A DNA stretch of 64,000 nt, taken from contig NZ_CP036246.2 of assembly GCF_004299785.2 (NCBI RefSeq), positions 1,364,001 to 1,428,000 on the forward strand, written 5' to 3'. Positions within the stretch are counted from its first letter, which is position 1, and each line of letters starts with the position of its first letter. This document shows positions 36,660 through 45,370 of the stretch, piece by piece. Made by a program: the position numbers and the translations under genes. Below the pieces are notes generated by a model. It made no database searches. It was not told where the DNA came from and worked only from the letters and a program-made list of their open reading frames with translations. Source of the stretch: Arcobacter porcinus (GTDB taxonomy: Bacteria; Campylobacterota; Campylobacteria; Campylobacterales; Arcobacteraceae).

Positions 36660-38081
36660 TTATAAATATTTTAACAATTTTTTAATTCCTTCTATAAATT
36701 TTTGCTCTCTTTTTACTATTGAAGCAAATTTATTTTCATTATCTTCTTTTAAATCTGATAAATCTATACCATCAACTATGAATTTACTATTTAAATTTCC
36801 AAACCAAGTTTGACTATGGCAAATATCTTTATTTTCTTTAAATGATTTTTCTATGGGATATAAAAGTCCACCAATTTTTACATTATAATTTTGATTTTGA
36901 TAGTAACTCATATAAGTATTTATTTGAAAAAAGTCATTTCTATCAACATCAACACCATTACCTTTTACATAGTTAAAGTTCATTTTTTTATATTTTGTAT
37001 CAAATACTATTACATCTTTATTCTTAGTCATAACAATATCAGGAATAATTTTTCTACTGTATAAATATGTTTTACCAAATCTTTCATCTAGTCTCAAATG
37101 AGGGCTTTCAACATACCAATTACTAAACTCTTTTTGAAGAAGTTTTGTAATATATATTTCAAATAACTCAGCAACATTTATAATAAATCCAAAAGTTTCT
37201 TGTTTCCCATCATTTTTTTCTTCTATATTATTTCCATTTATAATAAATCTTGCATATTCAAGCACTTTTTTATATGGTGCAAAGATTGGATTTTGTAAAG
37301 CTTTTGATTTTAGAGCTTTATTTATAGTTTCATTAGAAACATAGTTATTACTTTTATATTGTTTTAGATGAGTTTTTATATGTGGAATATTTTTTAAAAA
37401 AGCTTTATTATTTTTATCTATGATTTTAACAGCTTTATAAAGTACATCTATAATTTCTTGAATCTCTTTTTGCTCTCTACTTACACTTGAGATTTTTCCA
37501 GCAAATGGAATATCATATTTGATAAATTTATTAATATCAATTTTTCCTTTGAGTTTCATCTCATGATGAGATATGCTTTTATAAGCTTTTGGAAGTCCAA
37601 GCAAAAAAGCTTTTTCAAGATTTTGAACAAACATATAATAAATTATGTATTTTGAAATATCAAAATCTTCTTTCACTTGATTACCCGTAATCGAAACATC
37701 ATCAAGAAAAATATCATTTGCAAAATTTAGCATTCGCTCTAAAAAAGTATTTGAAAATCTTGATTTTATATCAATTTCTAAACCTTTCCAAACAAACTTT
37801 CCTACATAATTTCCCGTTTGGGCAAGATAGTTTTCACCATCTTTTTTAATAGAGATAATTAAATCATCTTCATTTTTAGATTTAATTTTTTCTTCATCTT
37901 TAAAAAATGAAAAGAAAGTGTTATTTAGTGATTTGGTTTGATAATCATTTAGATTTATTTCAAGTTTTTCACCAATAACTTTTTTATCATTATTAATTTG
38001 AGTTTTATTACCTTCAAATCTAAAATAATATCTATTAGTATCTATTTCTATTTTTTGATAATTATCAACTGTTTCTATCAT
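36660..38081 (-). CDS. mcrC: McrC-family subunit of methyl-directed restriction
   Basis: McrC supplies the nuclease of the McrBC type IV system. The 473-residue protein has an N-terminal beta-rich domain, a helical middle and a C-terminal PD-(D/E)XK nuclease: PDIV at 347-350 and VFDTKYKK with D361 and K363. It overlaps mcrB by 1 base. McrBC complexes cut DNA carrying modified cytosine after GTP-driven translocation. Confidence 0.9.
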   Translation of the reverse strand: MIETVDNYQKIEIDTNRYYFRFEGNKTQINNDKKVIGEKLEINLNDYQTKSLNNTFFSFFKDEEKIKSKNEDDLIISIKKDGENYLAQTGNYVGKFVWKGLEIDIKSRFSNTFLERMLNFANDIFLDDVSITGNQVKEDFDISKYIIYYMFVQNLEKAFLLGLPKAYKSISHHEMKLKGKIDINKFIKYDIPFAGKISSVSREQKEIQEIIDVLYKAVKIIDKNNKAFLKNIPHIKTHLKQYKSNNYVSNETINKALKSKALQNPIFAPYKKVLEYARFIINGNNIEEKNDGKQETFGFIINVAELFEIYITKLLQKEFSNWYVESPHLRLDERFGKTYLYSRKIIPDIVMTKNKDVIVFDTKYKKMNFNYVKGNGVDVDRNDFFQINTYMSYYQNQNYNVKIGGLLYPIEKSFKENKDICHSQTWFGNLNSKFIVDGIDLSDLKEDNENKFASIVKREQKFIEGIKKLLKYL

Positions 38082-39730
38082 TATTTTAACTTAAATATCA
38101 TTTGAGCTTTATCTAATTCTTTTTCTATATCTGCTTGAGAGTATTCCCCTCTTAAATACTCCTCAATCAAAGGTTTTAGTTTTTTAGTAAAAAGCATTTC
38201 AACATTATTTGGAGTAATTTTGTTTGCATTTTGTCCTTTAGTCGGTATTTGAATATTCATAAAATAAGAATGTCCTATCTCATAAGACTTGCCAAGCCCC
38301 AATGTATTGGCAATAAAATCATTCAAATTTTCGCATACTGTGATATATCTTTTTAAATCTTCTTCATTAGCATCTTTAAACTTTTCATCATTTAAAATTG
38401 CATCATAGTTACAATCCATTCTTTCCCAAATAAATCTTCGTCTAAGTGCTAAATCAAAGCTATCAATACTTCTATCTATATCATTCATAGTACCAAGAAA
38501 ATATAAATTAGAAGGTACTCCAAATTTATACTCTCCATTATGAACTATAACTGCATCATTTTCATTTTGATACAAGTAACTATATTGAGTCCCTATAAGC
38601 ATTGAACCATCTAAGATATTTCCATTTTCATCAAAATCAACTCTTTTACTCTCTTCAATACATAATAAAAGTTCCCCAAATACAGAAGATAATTCAGCTC
38701 TATTTATCTCATCTGCTAAAAAATAATAGTTGATCGGCTCTCGTTTTTCTTCTCTTGCCATTTTTAATTCTTCCATTGCGTCTTTACAAAACTTTTTAAA
38801 TATTCCATCTGTAAGTACTAACTCTGTAGCCCCATTTTTTATAGCAGGTTTCAGTCCTTCAATAAAATCTTCATATCCAAAAGATGGATGAAATTGAGTA
38901 AAAAAAGATTTCGCATTTTCAAGTAGCATTTTTTGTTTTACAGCATTTTGTACTGTGTACGTTTTTCCAGTTCCTGGTGCTCCATAATAGATGATATTTT
39001 TACTTTCAAAACTCACAGATGTACCAAATTTTTCCCATAAAAAACTTGCTAATTTCTGACTCGATTGAATATCGATTTTATCTTTAATTTCAAACTCTTC
39101 TTTTATTTTTGTTAAAATGGGTTCAGTTGCTTTATATGATGAGAAATCTACTTCCTCTTTAATGCCAAAAAACTCAGCAATTGACTCTATAACCTCTTTT
39201 TTAAAAATAGGTATTAATTTATCTACATTATACATGTATGCAATTTTTCTTGCATAGTTTATATCAAGAGGTCTTATTGTTTTGACCATGTCATGGTTGT
39301 CGCCAACATCTGCATAGTTTGCTAAAGCTACTATAATTGGTCTAACAGTTTCTTCAAAATATTTTTTTGCTTTATTTTCATCTAAATAATCTTTAGATTT
39401 TTTCATATTCTCATCGTATGCTTTATATTTATTTTCTGCATTTTTCTTTTCAGCTTCATCTTGAATGTTATTTGGATTAACTTTATAAATTCCATAGGCA
39501 TAAGAACTAGCAGTTCTAAACTTGCCACAATTTTCAGTTTTTCGTTCTAGCCAAAGAGTAAAATATTCATCATTATCATTTATTTTTATATTAGTGTATT
39601 CCTCCAAAGTTAATTTTTTTAATAAATTAACTGGGTATTTTTCTATAAATGCATTATATTGCTCTATACTATTCCATGATTTACTCAACTTATCCCATTC
39701 TTTTTTTAATTGGTTTATTTTATTATTCAT
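38081..39730 (-). CDS. mcrB: McrB-family GTPase/AAA+ protein
   Basis: A 549-residue protein: a variable N-terminal region (1-240) expected to read the modified base or other target, then the AAA+ domain with Walker A YYGAPGTGKT (248-257), Walker B FLADEINRA (337-345) and the McrB signature MNDID (415-419), DLALRRRFIW. It is coupled to mcrC (1-base overlap) and to the upstream DUF2779 nuclease (4-base overlap). The N-terminal domain is not one of the familiar methylcytosine readers, so target specificity is open. Confidence 0.92.
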   Translation of the reverse strand: MNNKINQLKKEWDKLSKSWNSIEQYNAFIEKYPVNLLKKLTLEEYTNIKINDNDEYFTLWLERKTENCGKFRTASSYAYGIYKVNPNNIQDEAEKKNAENKYKAYDENMKKSKDYLDENKAKKYFEETVRPIIVALANYADVGDNHDMVKTIRPLDINYARKIAYMYNVDKLIPIFKKEVIESIAEFFGIKEEVDFSSYKATEPILTKIKEEFEIKDKIDIQSSQKLASFLWEKFGTSVSFESKNIIYYGAPGTGKTYTVQNAVKQKMLLENAKSFFTQFHPSFGYEDFIEGLKPAIKNGATELVLTDGIFKKFCKDAMEELKMAREEKREPINYYFLADEINRAELSSVFGELLLCIEESKRVDFDENGNILDGSMLIGTQYSYLYQNENDAVIVHNGEYKFGVPSNLYFLGTMNDIDRSIDSFDLALRRRFIWERMDCNYDAILNDEKFKDANEEDLKRYITVCENLNDFIANTLGLGKSYEIGHSYFMNIQIPTKGQNANKITPNNVEMLFTKKLKPLIEEYLRGEYSQADIEKELDKAQMIFKLK

Positions 39731-41202
39731 CTCACACTCTCCTTTAATTTATTTAATATTTTAACCATCGCCAAAGTATCAAGTTTACAATACTCTAAAA
39801 GCGAATCTCTATATCTTTGTTTCAACTTTTCATCATCTATTTTTGAAAGATTTGCAAAAGCTTCCATAGCTTCACCACCATTGTGGATTAAATCTAACTC
39901 TTTATATGCATTTTCAAACTCTGGAACAAGTGATGGAAGTACATATTTGATAGAGTAGCTTCCTTTCATATTTGGATGATAGTAATCTTTATTTTGAAAA
40001 GGAATCATCAAATCTTTACAGTTATCATGAATAGCCATCAAACCATAAGAATATTGCTCAAACAAATTTGCCAATTTTCGTATTACACCTTTTTCAAATC
40101 CCATATTATATGCAACTACTGTTACATTTGAAGGAATATCTTCAACTAATCTTTTTGCAATTTCTTCTCTTGGATCAACTCCATCTTTGGCTAAAAACTC
40201 TTTGTGTTCAAGTCTTCCATCTTCATATTCAATATGAAGTGAGTATTGAAAAGGAATTTGAGAATATGGACTTACTCCTTTAAACTCTGGAATTGCTTGT
40301 TGGAATGTTTCAAAATCAAGATGATATATTGGGTAAGTAAGAGTATTTACAAACTCTTTTATGGCTTCTTTATTTATTATAATTCTATTTTCTAGTTCTG
40401 ATTCTATTTGTATTTGTTGAGATATTGAAAAAGAGTTTATATCTTTTATTTGAGAGAACTCTAAAATACCATTTTTATATAGTTCAAATTTTTTTGTACT
40501 TTGTAGCCGTGAGATATCAAATATTGAGTAGTTAGGAATATGCGACCAGCAATAATTTTTGGCATCACACTCATATGGGTCATTACAATGAGTTCCTATA
40601 TCAATATTTGGTTCAACATCTTTGGCTAATGTTTTTCTAAATATTTCAAGATTGTTTTTTATATTTGCTTGTAGCTCTTTTACTTCATAAGTTACATCAA
40701 CTATACTAAATAGTTGATTTATATCCAACTCTTCATCTCTTACATACTCATTATTTATATGAATTATATTTACCTTTTTTACATCATATCCTAAGCCATT
40801 TAAAACATAGTATTGAATACTGGCATCATGTAAGTATATATCTTTTACTTGTGTTGAGCTTTTAACTTCATTTATTATTACACTATTATCTTTGATATTT
40901 AAAATATCAATCATGATAAGTATTCCATCAAACTCAAATGTAGCTTCATAGATATTTTCATAGCCTTGTTTTATATACTCTTGTGTAAGATCGATTTTAT
41001 CTTGAAAAGTTGTATTAAGATAAGGTATTTCAACACCATTTGGAAAGAGTTTACAAGCCAAATCTCCTACTTCATTTCCATTTTGAAAAATAGCTTGTGC
41101 GGCTGCATTTGGTGGTGTTAAAACATCTTTATTGTGTTTTTTTAGCCAAAGAGATTTTTGGCATTGTATTGCTCTTGTATAGAGTGATTTTGATAGTTTC
41201 AT
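39727..41202 (-). CDS. DUF2779 protein: Cas4-like nuclease fused to DEDD exonuclease
   Basis: A 491-residue fusion. The N-terminal half looks like a RecB/Cas4-type nuclease: ILIMIDI (Asp99), INEVKSS (E112, K114), with Cys14 and a Cys206/Cys212/Cys218 set that could hold a 4Fe-4S cluster as in Cas4. The C-terminal half is a DnaQ-like 3'-5' exonuclease starting at HLDFETF (296-299) with later VAYNMGFEKGVI and a final Asp near LEYCKLDTLAMV. It is first in an operon with mcrB and mcrC (4-base overlap). A nuclease of this type coupled to McrBC is not part of the classical system. Confidence 0.85.
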   Translation of the reverse strand: MKLSKSLYTRAIQCQKSLWLKKHNKDVLTPPNAAAQAIFQNGNEVGDLACKLFPNGVEIPYLNTTFQDKIDLTQEYIKQGYENIYEATFEFDGILIMIDILNIKDNSVIINEVKSSTQVKDIYLHDASIQYYVLNGLGYDVKKVNIIHINNEYVRDEELDINQLFSIVDVTYEVKELQANIKNNLEIFRKTLAKDVEPNIDIGTHCNDPYECDAKNYCWSHIPNYSIFDISRLQSTKKFELYKNGILEFSQIKDINSFSISQQIQIESELENRIIINKEAIKEFVNTLTYPIYHLDFETFQQAIPEFKGVSPYSQIPFQYSLHIEYEDGRLEHKEFLAKDGVDPREEIAKRLVEDIPSNVTVVAYNMGFEKGVIRKLANLFEQYSYGLMAIHDNCKDLMIPFQNKDYYHPNMKGSYSIKYVLPSLVPEFENAYKELDLIHNGGEAMEAFANLSKIDDEKLKQRYRDSLLEYCKLDTLAMVKILNKLKESVR

Positions 41203-41306
41203 CTGTATATTTCCCCCATAAAAATTGGATTTTATTCTATCTATTATGATATTTATATTTTATTAATTTTTCTTATTTTTTTTGCCAAGATTCAATGCTT
41301 TTTATC

Positions 41307-41909
41307 TTATATAATTAGTGTTGCAAAGTTTTCTAAGACTTCATTGCTACTTGCAAAAATCTCGCCATTTGTGTCAAAGTAGTAGATTTTATCTTCTAAA
41401 TATACTTTATATGATTTAATCTTTCCCCAAATAAAAAGCTCATCTATATTCTCTTTATAGTGATTTTTTATAATATTTGAAACAATTTTTAGCTGTTCAT
41501 CTATGGTTTTAAAGTATAAATCTTTCTCTTTATTTAGTGATATTCTTCTTTTATTTTCTAATATTGCTAAAATATGTACTGCTTGGGTTGTTCTTTTGAA
41601 ATCTGTATTTACAAAGATATAGCTATTTTTAAATCTATCTTGCTCTTTTTTATATAAATTAATTTTTTCAAGTTCATTTGAAATTATCTTATCATCTATA
41701 TTTAATATTTTTAAAAGCTTAACAAAGAACTCTAAAGAGGAATTAACCAAATCATAGTAAGCACTTTCGCACCACTTTTGAATAGTTGAAGATTTTAGAA
41801 AATTATTTAGTGTTTTTTCAAAGTTTTTTTGGTTGTTATATCCTAACTCTTTTGCAAGGATTGTTTTATCTTTTGTGGCTAGTTGCTCTTTTATAGTTGC
41901 TAGTATCAT
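41307..41909 (-). CDS. Unknown 200-residue protein
   Basis: The N-terminal ~70 residues (TIKEQLATKDKTILAKELGYNNQKNFEKTLNNFLKSSTIQKW) read like an HTH-type helical domain, followed by a helical middle and a small beta-rich end (SYKVYLEDKIYYFDTNGEIFASSNEV). No family recognised. It is monocistronic, under promoter-operator 5. As a possible DNA-binding protein it is a second, weaker candidate regulator of the cassette. Confidence 0.55.
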   Translation of the reverse strand: MILATIKEQLATKDKTILAKELGYNNQKNFEKTLNNFLKSSTIQKWCESAYYDLVNSSLEFFVKLLKILNIDDKIISNELEKINLYKKEQDRFKNSYIFVNTDFKRTTQAVHILAILENKRRISLNKEKDLYFKTIDEQLKIVSNIIKNHYKENIDELFIWGKIKSYKVYLEDKIYYFDTNGEIFASSNEVLENFATLII

Positions 41910-41942
41910 CTTTTGCCCTTTATCATTTGAAATATTAAGGCA

Positions 41943-41974
41943 ATATTATCAAATGATTAGGACAGATTTTTGTC
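41943..41974 (-). promoter_or_regulatory. Cassette promoter-operator 5
   Basis: GACAGATTTTTGTC at 41961-41974, 12 bp from TAATAT (reverse strand, 41948-41943), upstream of the gene starting at 41909. It lies close to the end of the HNH gene. Confidence 0.83.
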
Positions 41975-41979
41975 TTGTT

Positions 41980-42576
41980 TTAATCAATTTTGTTTTCTAT
42001 TTTTCCACTATCTAAATCTTTTAAAAAATTTGTCATAGCTTCTGCAAAATATTTTTCATAATTTTTTTGTGAGATTAAATCGCTTTTTGCATTGTTACAC
42101 AAACTACAAGCCAATTTAGTATTCTCTGGACTATAAGGTTCTTTAGGTTTCAATCGTTCTATATGAAGTGTTGCATTAAACTTTGTAGAAGACAGCTTTT
42201 TGGATTTAAAAAGAGACTGTAAAGTTTCAGCAGTTACTCCACAATAGAAACATTTTTTATCCTGTTTTTTATACCAAATATAGAAATTTTCAAAATTTCC
42301 TCCAAAACCTTCTTTTCTTTCGTTCGTAGAATTAAATTTTTCCCTAATACTTTGAATATCTGTTCTATATTCTTTACACTCTTCATTTAACCTTTGCACA
42401 TCTTCGTATTTTTTCTCTGGAAAACGGCTTTTTAACACCTCTTCTATCTCTTTGAATTTTATTTGTTTAAACGAATAGCAATATAAAAAAATCATTTGCT
42501 CTTCTGTTAAGTCTTTATAATACTTAAACAGTATCTTTTTACTCTCAATTTCCTGTAATATCTCTTTTTCACTCAT
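41980..42576 (-). CDS. HNH endonuclease
   Basis: A 198-residue protein whose C-terminal half is a zinc-stapled HNH nuclease: CFYCGV and CSLCNNAK give the four Cys, HIERLKP the HNH histidine region, and SPENTKLAC the Asn. The N-terminal 90 residues are helical and charged. It has no nearby palindrome; its upstream region is the 44-bp repeat array, behind which a degenerate cassette promoter (43042-43073) points toward it. Confidence 0.85.
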   Translation of the reverse strand: MSEKEILQEIESKKILFKYYKDLTEEQMIFLYCYSFKQIKFKEIEEVLKSRFPEKKYEDVQRLNEECKEYRTDIQSIREKFNSTNERKEGFGGNFENFYIWYKKQDKKCFYCGVTAETLQSLFKSKKLSSTKFNATLHIERLKPKEPYSPENTKLACSLCNNAKSDLISQKNYEKYFAEAMTNFLKDLDSGKIENKID

Positions 42577-42669
42577 TTTTCAATCCTTTATGTAAATTTG
42601 TGTTAAATTCTAGCTATCAAGTTTTAAAATTTTCTGAAGGATATTTAAACTCTATTTCATTAAACATTA

Positions 42670-43010
42670 CTTAAATTAAGCCTGTATTTATTTTTGATAA
42701 GTTTTACTTCTTGCTTAAATTAAGTCTATATTTATTTTTTATAAGTATTAGCTTTTGCTTAAATTAAGTTGATATTTATCTTTCTATAAGCATAAAATAT
42801 TACTTAAATTAAGCCTATGTTTATTTTTTATAAGTTTTAGTTTTTGCTTAAATTAAGTCTATTTTTATTTTCTATAAGTATTAAATATCACTTAAATTAA
42901 GCTAGTATTTATATCTTTGAGCAATACATTTGTTAAGTAATTCTGCCTTAAATACGAGCTTTAATAAATTATATAGAAAAATATAATTATTAAATTTTAC
43001 TTAAATTAAG
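42670..43010. repeat. 44-bp degenerate tandem repeat array
   Basis: The palindromic core CTTAAATTAAG occurs at 42670, 42714, 42758, 42803, 42847, 42891 and 43000. The spacing is 44, 44, 45, 44 and 44 bp, then 109 bp. Between the cores lies a conserved AT-rich stretch resembling CTATATTTATTTTTTATAAG. Units differ by a few bases and alternate in the bases flanking the core. No coding frame runs through it. It occupies the space upstream of the HNH gene. Confidence 0.93.
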
Positions 43011-43041
43011 CCTATATTCATTTTTTATGAGTATTAGTTTT

Positions 43042-43073
43042 TAATTAAAAAATGTTTATAACAGGTTTTTGTC
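43042..43073 (-). promoter_or_regulatory. Degenerate cassette promoter-operator 6 in front of repeat array
   Basis: AACAGGTTTTTGTC at 43060-43073 keeps one perfect half-site; 12 bp later on the reverse strand is TAATTA. Correct geometry, weaker sequence. It would transcribe leftward through the 44-bp repeats toward the HNH gene. Confidence 0.5.
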
Positions 43074-43118
43074 TGGTTTATTTGTAAGTAATAGAAATTT
43101 TATATATTTAAGAGTGGT

Positions 43119-43442
43119 TTATTTATTGAGATAGTTTTTTAAAATATCATCTATTTCTTTATCACTAATATTAGCTTTTTCAGTTTTTGAGTAAATAGAG
43201 ATTAATACAATATTTTCTTCTATTTGATGAAATATAATTACTCTAAAACCACCACTTCTACCAGTCGGTATACTAGAGTTTTTTACTCTCTTTTTATATA
43301 TATTAGATCCGAGATTAACTCCAAGATTCCCATTTATTGTTATATCTTGGATAGAGTCCTTTAGGTCTTGTTTTAATAGTTTAAACTTTTTAGATAACTG
43401 CTTTGCTTCTCTTAAAAAATTGTCTGTATATAAAATATTCAA
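43119..43442 (-). CDS. RelE/HigB-like toxin
   Basis: A 107-residue RelE-fold protein: MNILYTDNFLREAKQLSKKFKLLKQDL, then a beta-sheet core with GRSGGFRVIIFHQIEENIVLISIYSKTEKANIS. Such toxins cleave mRNA on the ribosome or free. It overlaps the antitoxin gene by 4 bases. It does not carry the cassette palindrome and is instead controlled from the pair's own operator. Confidence 0.83.
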   Translation of the reverse strand: MNILYTDNFLREAKQLSKKFKLLKQDLKDSIQDITINGNLGVNLGSNIYKKRVKNSSIPTGRSGGFRVIIFHQIEENIVLISIYSKTEKANISDKEIDDILKNYLNK

Positions 43443-43720
43443 AGTTCATCCCATAATTTATCTATATGTTTAGTTTTTCCACTTTTCATATCGTCTAAAC
43501 CACTTTGAATAGATTGTAAAATCTTTTTTGTTTCAACTTCTTTTAAAACTTCTTTCATAGCTTCATATTCATCTTTAGAAATAAGTACTGCTTCTACTTT
43601 ATTATTTTTTAAAATTGCAAGTTTATCTACAGTTTTATCTTTTATTTGTGCTAAATAAGTACCAAATTTTTTAGCAAACTCTGATGAAGAGATAAGTTCA
43701 TTTGTAGAATATGTTACCAC
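43439..43720 (-). CDS. Antitoxin (Phd/YefM-like)
   Basis: A 93-residue antitoxin: N-terminal DNA-binding part (TYSTNELISSSEFAKKFGTYLAQIKDKTVDKLAILKNNKVEAVLISKDEYEAM) and a helical C-terminus that should wrap the toxin. It precedes the toxin with a 4-base overlap. A perfect palindrome 20 bp upstream of its start is the expected autoregulatory operator. Confidence 0.83.
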   Translation of the reverse strand: MVTYSTNELISSSEFAKKFGTYLAQIKDKTVDKLAILKNNKVEAVLISKDEYEAMKEVLKEVETKKILQSIQSGLDDMKSGKTKHIDKLWDEL

Positions 43721-43740
43721 AATATGCTCCTTTATATTAT

Positions 43741-43756
43741 CCGTAATATTTTACGG
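43741..43756. promoter_or_regulatory. Toxin-antitoxin operator
   Basis: CCGTAATATTTTACGG, perfect 6-bp arms around TATT, 20 bp upstream of the antitoxin start. It differs from the cassette palindrome. Confidence 0.75.
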
Positions 43757-43825
43757 CTATTGTAACATAATTTTATTGTATTAATTTATAAAAATATATT
43801 TAGCAAATTTATAGCTATCTTTTTA

Positions 43826-44755
43826 TCAACTACTTATATCTTCCAAATACTGCTTCACTCTCTCTTTTACTTCATTTGCCAAACTTTGTGGCTCTAACAC
43901 TTTTATATATGGAAGATAGTATAAAATCAGAGGAATAATTTCCATATTATTTGATATTTTTAGCTCTATTTCTATTGAGCCATCTTTATCTTCTCCAATT
44001 ATACTTTGACCTCTAAGAGGTTTTCTTTCAAAATATTTTCTAATTTGTTTATCTATAAACAATCTTACTCTAAATTGTTCTTCAAGATTAAACCAAACAC
44101 TATTTGCATATTTTAATCTATCTTCTACTAAAGAAGGAATCTCAAATTTTGTATTTAAAATTTCGATTTTATTTATAGATTTTAGGTGGTATTTTTTAAA
44201 TATCTCTTTATCTTTTTGTATATGAAATGCAAGTAAATACCAAAAGCCATCAAAGAATGCAAGTTTTAGTGGTTTTACATGAAAATTATATTTTTCATAA
44301 TCAAACTTTATCTCTTTTTTTTCTTTAATAGCAATTTCAATTTGCTCAAACAAAGCAACTGTTGTATCTGTAAGATATTCACCATTTATATTTGCAAATA
44401 TTGGATGATCTAATTGTTGAGTTATTTGAGATAAAAGCGAGTGAGCTTTTGAGTAAAATATACTCCCTGCACTTTTTGCCATCTCATCTAAAATACCAAG
44501 TATAAGCCTTTCATTTGTGTTTAAATCATCTTGTGCTAATTTTGGATCTATTTTCCAAGTCCTTCCCTCTTTTATAGCACCTAAATCACTTAATACTTCA
44601 TATAGATCTCTTTGAATTGTTTTTGTGCTAACATCTAGCTCTTTTGCTAATTCAGTAATTGTAAATCCGTGAACATTGTTTTTCAACATGGAGTAAATTT
44701 GATTTATTCTGTTGTATTTTGTATTATCGTTTTGTTTTTGAATAATTTTTGACAC
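43826..44755 (-). CDS. WYL-domain transcriptional regulator
   Basis: A 309-residue DeoR-type HTH plus WYL regulator. The N-terminus (KYNRINQIYSMLKNNVHGFTITELAKELDVSTKTIQRDLYEVLSDLG) is a winged helix-turn-helix. Residues ~140-210 form the WYL domain (FDGFWYLLAFHIQKDKEIFKKYHLKSI), followed by a C-terminal extension. WYL proteins sense nucleic acid or nucleotide ligands and repress phage-defence loci (BrxR and CapW are studied examples). It is the only obvious dedicated regulator in the cassette, so it is the leading candidate to bind the recurring GACA-N6-TGTC palindrome, which also occurs 65 bp upstream of its own start. Confidence 0.9.
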   Translation of the reverse strand: MSKIIQKQNDNTKYNRINQIYSMLKNNVHGFTITELAKELDVSTKTIQRDLYEVLSDLGAIKEGRTWKIDPKLAQDDLNTNERLILGILDEMAKSAGSIFYSKAHSLLSQITQQLDHPIFANINGEYLTDTTVALFEQIEIAIKEKKEIKFDYEKYNFHVKPLKLAFFDGFWYLLAFHIQKDKEIFKKYHLKSINKIEILNTKFEIPSLVEDRLKYANSVWFNLEEQFRVRLFIDKQIRKYFERKPLRGQSIIGEDKDGSIEIELKISNNMEIIPLILYYLPYIKVLEPQSLANEVKERVKQYLEDISS

Positions 44756-44767
44756 TATATTCCTTTG

Positions 44768-44790
44768 TGTAAAATAGTTTTTATTTTACA
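44768..44790. promoter_or_regulatory. Palindrome immediately upstream of the WYL gene
   Basis: Perfect 9-bp arms, TGTAAAATA and TATTTTACA, around GTTTT, 13 bp before the WYL start codon, where the ribosome binding site and 5' leader should lie. It could be an autoregulatory operator or an RNA hairpin limiting translation. Confidence 0.6.
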
Positions 44791-44816
44791 TAACATTTAT
44801 TAAATCCTTATATAAT

Positions 44817-45341
44817 TTAGACATTGATTTGTCCTAATTTTAAAATCTTTCTAATATAAATTTTAAAAGATAACCAAAAACTACTCTGTAACTCATTTTC
44901 GACAGATACATAAATATCAAAACTATTCTCCGAATAATATTTATAATAGTCTGTTGTACAAAGTATTTGAATACATCTAGCAAAAAAATAACTATCTTTT
45001 ATTACCTCTTTATCTTCTTTTTTTAATTTTGAGTAATCTTTACAATTCTCAACTATTTGAGATAATTGAGTAATTTTTTCATTTAATTCATCATTTAAAA
45101 AAGCTAAAGTACCAAGTACTAAAGATATATTATCTTGAAATGAATGATTATTTATATTTTTATCTATAATAACTGTTGAAAAATCAATATTTTCATATTT
45201 TATATTTATATAGAAATTTATATTTTTTATCTGTTTAAATATGCAAATATACTTTTTAAATGTTTTATTGTAAACTCTATTTTTAAGTCTAAAGAGATTT
45301 ACTATATTTTCCTCTTCTATTGAATCTAAAATATCTTCCAT
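44817..45341 (-). CDS. Unknown 174-residue protein
   Basis: Not recognised. Predominantly helical with several aromatic and Cys residues in the middle (SYFFARCIQILCTTDYYKYY), and a hydrophobic-basic end (FWLSFKIYIRKILKLGQINV). Its last codons contain the GACA-N6-TGTC palindrome (44820-44833) that precedes the WYL gene, so the coding end and an operator overlap. It is driven by promoter-operator 8. Confidence 0.6.
   Translation of the reverse strand: MEDILDSIEEENIVNLFRLKNRVYNKTFKKYICIFKQIKNINFYINIKYENIDFSTVIIDKNINNHSFQDNISLVLGTLAFLNDELNEKITQLSQIVENCKDYSKLKKEDKEVIKDSYFFARCIQILCTTDYYKYYSENSFDIYVSVENELQSSFWLSFKIYIRKILKLGQINV
44820..44833. promoter_or_regulatory. Palindrome 7 upstream of WYL gene, within a coding end
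   Basis: GACATTGATTTGTC has the same half-sites, but no -10 box lies at 12 bp in either direction. It overlaps the last codons (LGQINV-stop) of the gene at 44817. The altered phasing suggests a different mode of control, such as autoregulation. Confidence 0.6.
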
Positions 45342-45370
45342 AAAAAACTCTCCATATTTTTGTATAGAGA

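Noticed and set aside
42670-43010. CRISPR array at the 44-bp repeats
   Set aside because: The units are similar along their whole length, with no unique spacers between conserved repeats, and no cas genes are near. The DUF2779 protein has a Cas4-like domain, but that alone is not support.
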